This document shows positions 57,930 to 64,000 of a DNA stretch of 64,000 nt, one piece after another. The number at the start of each line of letters is the position of its first letter. Positions within the stretch are counted from its first letter, which is position 1. This DNA is from Bacteroidota bacterium (GTDB lineage: Bacteria > Bacteroidota > Ignavibacteria > UBA10030), in the NCBI GenBank assembly GCA_021813905.1, contig JAKAJH010000011.1, forward strand, positions 1 to 64,000, in the 5' to 3' direction. Made by a program: the position numbers and the translations under genes. Under the pieces are notes generated by a model, which ran no database searches, had not been told where the DNA came from, and was given only the letters and a program-made list of their open reading frames with translations.

Positions 57930-57957
57930 CCCTTCTTACTCCTTACTTCATACTTTT
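57930..57957. repeat. 7-bp repeat array A5 (TACTTCT type)
   Basis: TACTCCT, TACTTCA, TACTTTT preceded by CCTTCT, between the four-helix-bundle start and the end of the sugar transferase gene; opposite strand sense to array A4. Confidence 0.7.
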
Positions 57958-57971
57958 CAGCTGCAACATCT

Positions 57972-59393
57972 TCAGTACGCTCCTTTTCCAAACAGCACCG
58001 CCGGAATGGTCTGGAAGAGGATCTCAAGATCGAACATCAGCGAATAGTTCTCAACATAGTAGAGGTCCAAAAGGATCATGTCTCTGAACTTCACATCACT
58101 CCTTCCGGACACTTGCCAGAGTCCCGTCATTCCGGGCTTCACCGATGCGCGGTCCTTGACGGCTTTCCAGAACTCATCCGATTCTCCTGCTTTCACAAAA
58201 TCGTTCACCGGGAGGGGCCGCGGACCGACGAGACTCATGTCGCCCTTGAGCACATTGAAGAGCTGTGGCAGTTCATCGATGCTGTATTTGCGGATGAACT
58301 TACCGACTTTCGTGACTCGCGGATCATACTTCATCTTGAACAACGCGCCATCGGAATGATTGTTCTTTTGGAGTTCGTCCTTGAGCTCATCAGCTCGATT
58401 GATCATGCTGCGAAACTTAATGAAATAGAACTCCTTCCCTCCCTTGATCGATGCGCGCTTTTGCAGGAAGAAGATGGGCATCCCCGACTCGATAAGAATG
58501 CCGACAATGGTGGCAACAAATATCGGACTGAGAAGAAGGATGATGCAGAATGCACCGATGGAATCGAATGATCTCTTTATGATCCGTTTGGCCTTGTTTA
58601 CTCGTCTTCGAGGAGGAGATATGAGGGTAATTCCGGCCATTTCGTAGACTCGTGCGATACTAAGAAGCCGCTCGGCTTCGGGTGACAAGACTTTTAGCTT
58701 GATGTGGTGACGTTTGCACGCCTCGCGAACATGGCCATGGCCATTCACGACGAATTCGGCCGACGGAATGAATATACGGTCGACGGACTTCTCCTTGATT
58801 ACATGATCCAGATCGTCATAGGAGAAGGTTGCAGGGGAGGCATTTCCGTGCAATTTGTTCTTTGTGATCAATCCAACCATTCTGTAGCCAAGATCCGGAA
58901 ATTGCTCAAATCGGGAAATCAGCCGCATCGCGCTTTCGTCATCACCCACCACGAGGGACGGATGCAAGCCCAGGCCGATTCTTTGAAAGGTGCGGTTGAC
59001 AGCGCGCAACAGCAGCTTCAAGAGAATCAAAGCTGGGAAGAGTGTGCTGAAGAAGATCGTCATCGCGCGACGATCGATATTAACATCCTTCAGGAATGAA
59101 ACAAGTGCGAGGCTCAGCAACATGGTATAGAAATACTTTTTCACCAGCAGCATAATTTGGAGCCTCAGGTTCTGGTGAAAAGCCCCCCGATAGATACCCA
59201 TCATCATGCCGAGCGTGATAAAGAGCAAGGCGAACACGATAAGACCGGCGCGAAGGCTTGCTTCCGAAGAGTGGGTTCCGAAGGCATCCCAATTCCTCGC
59301 AAGAATGACCATCCAAGCCGAGGAGCCTATTGCAAGGAGATCGAAGAGTTGGGAGATGCCAACAAATACTATTTTCCAGTTCCGTTTCAGCAA
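57972..59393 (-). CDS. Polyprenyl-phosphate sugar-phosphotransferase (WbaP/WcaJ type)
   Basis: A 473-residue initiating transferase. Four N-terminal membrane helices, a CoA-binding-like domain (LHPSLVVGDDESAMRLI), a re-entrant helix after KRSFDSIGAFCIILL and the catalytic bacterial-sugar-transferase core with KFRSM, KYSIDELPQLFNVLKGDMS and GPRPLPV. It puts the first sugar-1-phosphate on undecaprenyl phosphate. The only start ahead of the first helix is TTG 59393. A promoter candidate lies upstream. Confidence 0.92.
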   Translation of the reverse strand: MLKRNWKIVFVGISQLFDLLAIGSSAWMVILARNWDAFGTHSSEASLRAGLIVFALLFITLGMMMGIYRGAFHQNLRLQIMLLVKKYFYTMLLSLALVSFLKDVNIDRRAMTIFFSTLFPALILLKLLLRAVNRTFQRIGLGLHPSLVVGDDESAMRLISRFEQFPDLGYRMVGLITKNKLHGNASPATFSYDDLDHVIKEKSVDRIFIPSAEFVVNGHGHVREACKRHHIKLKVLSPEAERLLSIARVYEMAGITLISPPRRRVNKAKRIIKRSFDSIGAFCIILLLSPIFVATIVGILIESGMPIFFLQKRASIKGGKEFYFIKFRSMINRADELKDELQKNNHSDGALFKMKYDPRVTKVGKFIRKYSIDELPQLFNVLKGDMSLVGPRPLPVNDFVKAGESDEFWKAVKDRASVKPGMTGLWQVSGRSDVKFRDMILLDLYYVENYSLMFDLEILFQTIPAVLFGKGAY

Positions 59394-59460
59394 GTGTTCT
59401 TAATGTGCAGGCAGGATCGAGCGTAGATCTCGAAGAACACGTGAGAGAATGGTCACACTC

Positions 59461-59488
59461 AAGATAGCATGTGACATTTATGGTCTAA
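59461..59488 (-). promoter_or_regulatory. Possible promoter for the WbaP-type gene
   Basis: Minus strand TTAGAC (59483-59488), 16 bases, TATCTT (59461-59466), about 65 bases before the TTG start. Confidence 0.35.
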
Positions 59489-59631
59489 GCAGCTGTGGTA
59501 ACTTTAGACGAATGCTGATCGTTGAACGTGTTCTCATTTGCCGTATTCAAAGACTCCAAGGACGTCTGCACCGGTGTCCCGCTGCCGCAGATCTTCCCGA
59601 AGTGAAGTCGCCCGTGAATACACTCAGGAAT

Positions 59632-59655
59632 GGGGCGCGGCATTCGCCGCGCCCC
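59632..59655. terminator. Perfect GC-rich hairpin downstream of the epimerase gene
   Basis: GGGGCGCGGC, loop ATTC, GCCGCGCCCC: a 10-bp perfect stem 20 bases after the epimerase stop. There is no U-tract on the minus strand, so it may act as a pause/3'-end-stabilising structure and not a simple terminator. Confidence 0.5.
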
Positions 59656-59674
59656 CTGGGCTTCCCAAAATGGT

Positions 59675-60667
59675 TCAGCGCGCAAGAGCGGCAGCTTTCG
59701 CTTTCTCGACCTGTTCGCTTATCCATTTGTAAGTCTTCTCCATCCCCACCTTGAGCGGCTGAGAAGGAGCCCATCCAAGCTTCTGCTTGATGAGATGGTT
59801 ATCGGAATTTCTACCCCGAACTCCGAGGGGACCTGGGATATGCTTTATTGATAGCTTCTTTCCGGCCACTTCCATAGCTATTTCGGCCAGCCGATTTATG
59901 GTAACCATTTCTTCGGATCCGATGTTTACCGGCCCAGTAAAGTCTGAGTCAACGAGTCTCCGGACCGCTTCAAGGCACTCGTCGATGTAGAGGAAGGAGC
60001 GTGTTTGCTTACCGTCGCCCCAAACTTCAATTTCTCCGCCATCTTTCGCCTCGGCAACCTTTCGGCACATTGCAGCCGGAGACTTTTCCCTTCCACCAGT
60101 CCAGGTCCCTTCCGGACCAAAAATATTGTGGAACCTCGCGATGCGCACATTCAAACCGTAGTTGCGTTGGAATGACAAGTAGAGCCTTTCACTGAACAAC
60201 TTTTCCCAGCCATACTCACTATCGGGCGCAGCCGGATAAGCGGAATCTTCGGACAGCTTCGGATTATCAGGGTCCTCCTGATTGTACGCGGGATACATAC
60301 ACGCAGATGAAGAATAAAAGATCTTCTTCACGCCTGCTTTCTGAGAATAATAAGACATATTGAGATTAATGGAAGCCGAATTGTGCATAACATCGGCGTC
60401 ATGTTCACCGGTAAAGATATACCCGGCACCGCCCATGTCTGCTGCCAACTGGTATACCTGGTCGAAAGGCTTATCGAGAATGTTCTTGCAGATTACGGGA
60501 TCGCGAAGATCCCCAATAATGAAGTCATCGGCAGGGAGCTTGGAATAATCGTGTTGTTTGAGATCGATACCGCGGACCCAAAATCCTTCTTTCTTCAGGC
60601 GTTTTACTAGATGGCCGCCGATAAATCCACCGGCACCGCATACGAGAGCATATTTGTGATTAGGCAC
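59675..60667 (-). CDS. GDP-mannose 3,5-epimerase-like SDR epimerase/dehydratase
   Basis: A 330-residue extended SDR. ALVCGAGGFIGGHLVKRLKK, DMGGAGYIF, SSSACMYPAYNQ, the catalytic YGWEKLFSERLY and HNIFGPEGTWTGGREKSPAAM closely follow the plant GDP-mannose 3,5-epimerase pattern. It would make an L-galactose or L-gulose-type GDP sugar; a related epimerase activity on GDP-heptose is possible given the neighbours. GTG 60667 follows GGAGG at good spacing and overlaps the previous stop by eight bases. The frame is open a little further. Confidence 0.85.
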   Translation of the reverse strand: MPNHKYALVCGAGGFIGGHLVKRLKKEGFWVRGIDLKQHDYSKLPADDFIIGDLRDPVICKNILDKPFDQVYQLAADMGGAGYIFTGEHDADVMHNSASINLNMSYYSQKAGVKKIFYSSSACMYPAYNQEDPDNPKLSEDSAYPAAPDSEYGWEKLFSERLYLSFQRNYGLNVRIARFHNIFGPEGTWTGGREKSPAAMCRKVAEAKDGGEIEVWGDGKQTRSFLYIDECLEAVRRLVDSDFTGPVNIGSEEMVTINRLAEIAMEVAGKKLSIKHIPGPLGVRGRNSDNHLIKQKLGWAPSQPLKVGMEKTYKWISEQVEKAKAAALAR

Positions 60668-61988
60668 TATAGTCTTCCTCCGTCTTAGTGACAAAGAATT
60701 GTCCGTTCAAGAGTTCAATCAAGTTGTAATAAATAAAGAGAGGCACGATAGTGAAGTAGCGTTTCCAAAGTCTTCGAGGTTCCATGAGTAACCGAAAAAG
60801 CCACTCCATACCCAATGTTTGCACTACCTTGGGCGCTTGCTTTACTCTTCCAGTGTGAAAGTCGAAAGCAGCACCCACCGTGACGATGAAACGCGATGTC
60901 ACATATGGTGCTAAAGTTGCCGCAAAGAATTCTTGCTTTGGTGTGCTTAGTCCAATCCAGACGATATCGGCATTCGAAAGTGTAATTCTATTCCCTAGTG
61001 ACTCAAATTCTTGTTGGGACATTTGCCGAAAAGGTGGTGAAAATGTTCCTACGCAATTAACATTACTAAACTTCAACTCACAGACTCGTCGAAGTTCATC
61101 TGCTACACCGTCTTTGCCACCGCATAAGAAATGTTTAATCCCAGTGCTTGCTGAGTAACGCATTACCAATTCAAAAAAAACGGGACCGTAGCACCTCTGC
61201 ATCTTACGTGCACCTTTTAGTTTCCCTAACCACACTGCTGGCATACCGTCCGGTAAGTTGAGACAGAAACTGTTTAGCAGCTGGTGGAAATAAGGTTGGC
61301 TTCTTGACACGACCAAACCGTGAGCGCCGGTAGCACTAATACATCTATTTGGCTTGCCTACTTTGTGTTTTGCGAATTGAACGACGGCAGCGACGGCACT
61401 TGACAGCGAGTCGGAATACAAGTTCACGCCCAAAATTTCAGTTTTCGCATTAAAAGTGGCAAGGCTGACGATCGTTCCAGCAAGTTCCCGGAAATCATTG
61501 AAGTTCTCATATCCTTGGACGCTGTGATTACCCCAAAGAAAAGCTTGCACACCGGCGGATTGAGCAGCCATCATGTCCTTCTCGCGGTCACCAACCAAAA
61601 CGGAATTATGCAAATCAATATTCAAGTCCGCGGCTGCTTGAAAAATCAAGCCTGGTTTTGGTTTTCTGCAATCACATCCAGTATCATTATCGTGATAGCA
61701 CACATAGAAATGATGGATATCAGCTTCAGCCTCGATCCGACCGTGAAATGAATCAACTGTTTCTCGGGTAACAAGACCCCTAGCAATTTCTGGCTGGTTG
61801 CTCACTATTACAGGTAAGTAGCCTGCATTTTTCAACCCGCGCACAAATTGAACTAGGCCAGGAATAAGACGAAACTCTTCAGCAGTGCGAGGTGACCTGT
61901 ACAAGCCATTCTGCTTGACAAGCTCATTCACAACCCCATCCCTATCGAGGAACAGCGCATTCACATTGCTTTTCAGGCCGGGAAGCAT
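60660..61988 (-). CDS. Fusion: heptose-bisphosphate phosphatase (GmhB) + WecG/TagA glycosyltransferase
   Basis: A 442-residue two-domain protein. Residues 5-170 are a HAD phosphatase of GmhB type: NALFLDRDGVVNE, VSNQPEIARG, the zinc loop CYHDNDTGCDCRKPKPG and LVGDREKDMMAA. Residues about 190-425 are a GT26 domain: LNLPDGMPAVWLG, HFLCGGKDGVADELRR, IGLSTPKQEFFAA, FDFHTGRVKQAP and MEWLFRLLMEPRRLWKRY. GmhB dephosphorylates heptose 1,7-bisphosphate. The fusion suggests the transfer step is tied to heptose supply. ATG 61988; the start overlaps gmhA by 16 bases. The gene is clearly AT-richer than most of the window. Confidence 0.9.
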   Translation of the reverse strand: MLPGLKSNVNALFLDRDGVVNELVKQNGLYRSPRTAEEFRLIPGLVQFVRGLKNAGYLPVIVSNQPEIARGLVTRETVDSFHGRIEAEADIHHFYVCYHDNDTGCDCRKPKPGLIFQAAADLNIDLHNSVLVGDREKDMMAAQSAGVQAFLWGNHSVQGYENFNDFRELAGTIVSLATFNAKTEILGVNLYSDSLSSAVAAVVQFAKHKVGKPNRCISATGAHGLVVSRSQPYFHQLLNSFCLNLPDGMPAVWLGKLKGARKMQRCYGPVFFELVMRYSASTGIKHFLCGGKDGVADELRRVCELKFSNVNCVGTFSPPFRQMSQQEFESLGNRITLSNADIVWIGLSTPKQEFFAATLAPYVTSRFIVTVGAAFDFHTGRVKQAPKVVQTLGMEWLFRLLMEPRRLWKRYFTIVPLFIYYNLIELLNGQFFVTKTEEDYSA

Positions 61989-62566
61989 CTCGCATCGACG
62001 GTGTCTTGACCAAACAACTCACGCAATTGAAGAACGATGTAATGCAAAATGAGCGAGTGAATGCTCTCAACCGTACACATTTCATTCAACCGCACATGTA
62101 TCGACAAATCGGAAATTGTCAATAATTGGCCACCATCGTACCCGGTGATTCCCACGACGACCAAGCCCTTGGACTTCGCAAATTTAGCAGCCTTCAATAC
62201 ATTCGGACTATTACCTGATCCACTGATTGCTATCAGCACATCTCCCGCGCGATAGTAGGTACGCAACTGAGCTTCAAAAATATCTTCATATCCATCATCA
62301 TTTGCGAGAGCTGATATGTATGCCACATTATCAGTGAGACTTATTGCGCGAAAGCGTGGTTCGGTTTTCTGATCCGGGAATACTCCTTTCGCCAAGTCCT
62401 GGGCAAAATGGGAAGCGTTTGCTGCGCTGCCTCCGTTACCAATTACGAAAATATTGGCACTGCGACTATACGCATCGTGAAGTGCAGTCAGCACATCGTT
62501 AATCTCACTGCGATCGGTTCGATCAAGCGATTTCTTGATTCTCTCAAAATACCAACCTATTTCCAC
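61973..62566 (-). CDS. gmhA: Phosphoheptose isomerase
   Basis: A 197-residue SIS-domain protein: IGNGGSAANASHFAQDLAKG, ISGSGNSPNVLKAAK and the C-terminal catalytic-site helix CTVESIHSLILHYI are GmhA marks. It converts sedoheptulose 7-phosphate to D-glycero-D-manno-heptose 7-phosphate. GTG 62566, preceded by AGGAGA, overlaps the HddA stop. First step of the heptose branch. Confidence 0.93.
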   Translation of the reverse strand: MEIGWYFERIKKSLDRTDRSEINDVLTALHDAYSRSANIFVIGNGGSAANASHFAQDLAKGVFPDQKTEPRFRAISLTDNVAYISALANDDGYEDIFEAQLRTYYRAGDVLIAISGSGNSPNVLKAAKFAKSKGLVVVGITGYDGGQLLTISDLSIHVRLNEMCTVESIHSLILHYIVLQLRELFGQDTVDARCFPA

Positions 62567-63546
62567 CGATATCTCCTATAGTTAAAAATGATCTTTGAAC
62601 CATCTCTTTCTAGCATGAATGGCATCTCCTTCAGCCCGGCAAGTGCAAGGCGAACGCGATCCTGCGTCTCTGGACGACAATACAACAATAAGAATCCCCC
62701 GCCGCCCGCTCCGGCAATTTTGCCGCCAATCGCCCCGGCATTTCGCGCTTTGGCGTACAGCGCTTCGAGTGTCGGATTTGTGACACCCGAAGAAAGTTGC
62801 TTCTTGTATTGCCAATTCCTGTCCATCAAATCACCCAGTTGGTCAAAATCTCCAGCCATGAGTGAGTCTTCCGCCATTACTGCCAAGTCTCGGATTTGGT
62901 TGAGTTCAGACAGTTTTTCAGGCGTCTTTGTGACTTGTTCCATCAAGATATCACTGGATTTCCGTGTCACGCCTGTGAAGAATAACATCAAGTTGGAGCT
63001 AAGCGACATGATTTGCCGATTAGTCAATTGCATATGCGTGGCTACTACTTCTTCGCTTGCATGGAATCTAATAGAACATAGTCCACCAATGGCGGCAATG
63101 TATTGATCTTGTTTGCCGATGGGCTTCTTGCAGCGATTTATCTCAATGTCACAAGCTTCTTTGGCAAGTTCAACGTTGGGTTTCTGCACACCAGTAAAAC
63201 AATATAGCGCATTTAGCAACCCCACAGTGAGGCTACTCGAAGAACCTAAGCCAGAGCCTTCAGATGGAATATCAGCCAACATTGTGATTTCCACGCCCGA
63301 AGTAACACCGGTTTTGAGCATGGCCTCTCGGACCAACTCGTGGCTGATCTGATCTACTGAAGATGCTATCTCTTTACGAGAATAATTGACATAGATCAAA
63401 TCATCGAATCGTTCGCTGACGATGACAAAAACGTATTTGTCAATTGCACTTGATACGACCATTCCCATAAAATTGCGATAATAGGCACCGATATCTGTAC
63501 CTCCGCCAAGAAGACTTACGCGCAAAGGCGTTTGCACAATAATCAT
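62557..63546 (-). CDS. hddA: D-glycero-alpha-D-manno-heptose 7-phosphate kinase
   Basis: A 329-residue GHMP kinase: MIIVQTPLRVSLLGGGTDIG, the ATP loop EGSGLGSSSSLTVGLLNAL, KQDQYIAAIGG and a GAGGGGFLLLY third motif. It phosphorylates the alpha anomer at C1 and so commits heptose to GDP-heptose, not ADP-heptose. ATG 63546 overlaps the upstream stop (ATGA). Confidence 0.92.
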   Translation of the reverse strand: MIIVQTPLRVSLLGGGTDIGAYYRNFMGMVVSSAIDKYVFVIVSERFDDLIYVNYSRKEIASSVDQISHELVREAMLKTGVTSGVEITMLADIPSEGSGLGSSSSLTVGLLNALYCFTGVQKPNVELAKEACDIEINRCKKPIGKQDQYIAAIGGLCSIRFHASEEVVATHMQLTNRQIMSLSSNLMLFFTGVTRKSSDILMEQVTKTPEKLSELNQIRDLAVMAEDSLMAGDFDQLGDLMDRNWQYKKQLSSGVTNPTLEALYAKARNAGAIGGKIAGAGGGGFLLLYCRPETQDRVRLALAGLKEMPFMLERDGSKIIFNYRRYRWK

Positions 63547-64000
63547 GGTAGGCCTCTTGTGTTGCTCAAGCTTAGCCATTCAGCGCTGGCAGACACGTAG
63601 TCTTCGTATGTACCAATGTCCCGAATGTATGCGTTTGTCTCAAGACTATACATAGCACCTATGAGTTTTGGCATGACGTCTCGTCCGATGTCTTGCGGAA
63701 TCTTGTCTTCAATGTACTCGAATATACGAGCACTTGCCACGCCTATTCCGGAATTTGCCAAATTACTTCGAGGGGATTTGGGCTTCTCCTCAAATGAAAG
63801 AACACAACCTTGATCATCTACTGTGAGAATCCCTTTGCTCTCCGGGATGGGGGATCTATAACTCGCTAGCGAAAAAATTGAAGCCTTGTGCCGGGAATGA
63901 AACTTCCAAATATCACCAAGATCAATGTTGGTGAGATTATCTGCATACAAAATATAAAAATCCTCTTGCGCTTCAACAAATGATTTATTACGCAGAAGCG
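63543..64000 (-). CDS. hddC: D-glycero-alpha-D-manno-heptose 1-phosphate guanylyltransferase, N-terminus beyond edge
   Basis: The last 152 residues of a nucleotidyltransferase: FYILYADNLTNIDLGDIWKFH (metal Asp of the NTP-transferase fold), VLSFEEKPKSPRSNLANSGI and DIGRDVMPKLIG. With GmhA, HddA and GmhB adjacent, HddC (GMP transfer to heptose 1-phosphate) is the natural reading; a mannose-1-phosphate guanylyltransferase is the alternative. The start is outside the window. Confidence 0.82.
   Translation of the reverse strand, partial: LLRNKSFVEAQEDFYILYADNLTNIDLGDIWKFHSRHKASIFSLASYRSPIPESKGILTVDDQGCVLSFEEKPKSPRSNLANSGIGVASARIFEYIEDKIPQDIGRDVMPKLIGAMYSLETNAYIRDIGTYEDYVSASAEWLSLSNTRGLP

Overview
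The window looks like a chromosome segment of a Gram-negative bacterium of the Bacteroidota/Chlorobiota (FCB) group. The signs are a type IX secretion (T9SS) PorU-like C25 sortase, two PorV/PorQ-family proteins, cargo with a C-terminal sorting domain, a Chlorobi/Bacteroidetes-type SecA with long insertions, and Gln at the predicted +1 position of every signal peptidase I substrate examined. GC content is high (around 60 percent by eye). The best promoters I can read are ordinary TTGACA/TATAAT-like, which fits an Ignavibacteria-, Kapabacteria- or Chlorobi-like lineage better than Bacteroidia. The taxonomic call is inference.

Layout. 1-4.55 kb (minus): partial NuoG, aminotransferase, M16 peptidase, uridine kinase. 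4.66-12.3 kb (plus): a tightly overlapping membrane glycosylation cluster (three GT2 enzymes, a flippase-like membrane protein, a NodB deacetylase, a PHP-domain protein), then an M50 protease. 12.4-18.1 kb (plus): a T9SS-linked operon (lipoprotein, CTD cargo, two PorV/PorQ proteins, membrane thioredoxin, GT). 18.1-30.8 kb (minus): O-antigen ligase, two GT9 glycosyltransferases, an MsbA-like exporter, UvrC, a DMT transporter, Era, a PII protein, SecA. 30.9-35.9 kb (plus): PBP4, a glutaminyl-cyclase-like M28 lipoprotein, a membrane protein, PrmA, Ppx/GppA. 35.9-38.8 kb (minus): cysteine desulfurase and an ECF sigma / anti-sigma / CpxP-like stress module whose anti-sigma gene is frameshifted. 38.8-64 kb (minus): a long surface-polysaccharide region containing a Wzi-like outer-membrane protein, PorU, many glycosyltransferases, a Wzx flippase, WecG/TagA enzymes, UXS, Ugd, a WbaP-type initiating transferase, an epimerase and a GDP-heptose pathway (HddC, HddA, GmhA, and a GmhB-WecG fusion). 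The last 3.3 kb are clearly AT-richer, which suggests acquisition.

How it fits together. Ugd and UXS make UDP-GlcA and UDP-Xyl. HddA/HddC/GmhA/GmhB make GDP-heptose. WbaP primes undecaprenyl-P, WecG and the GT2/GT4 enzymes extend the chain, Wzx flips it, and WaaL/MsbA/GT9 handle lipid A-core. In Porphyromonas PorU joins T9SS cargo to such an A-LPS, so linkage of PorU to these genes is meaningful.

Notable non-coding structure: four-helix-bundle (IVP/S23-like) genes flanked by inverted arrays of a degenerate 7-bp repeat, inserted at gene junctions of the polysaccharide operon; a composite 23-bp/59-bp repeat cluster at 53.93-54.33 kb; dispersed palindromes; and a PII-gene terminator whose U-tract abuts the era start codon.
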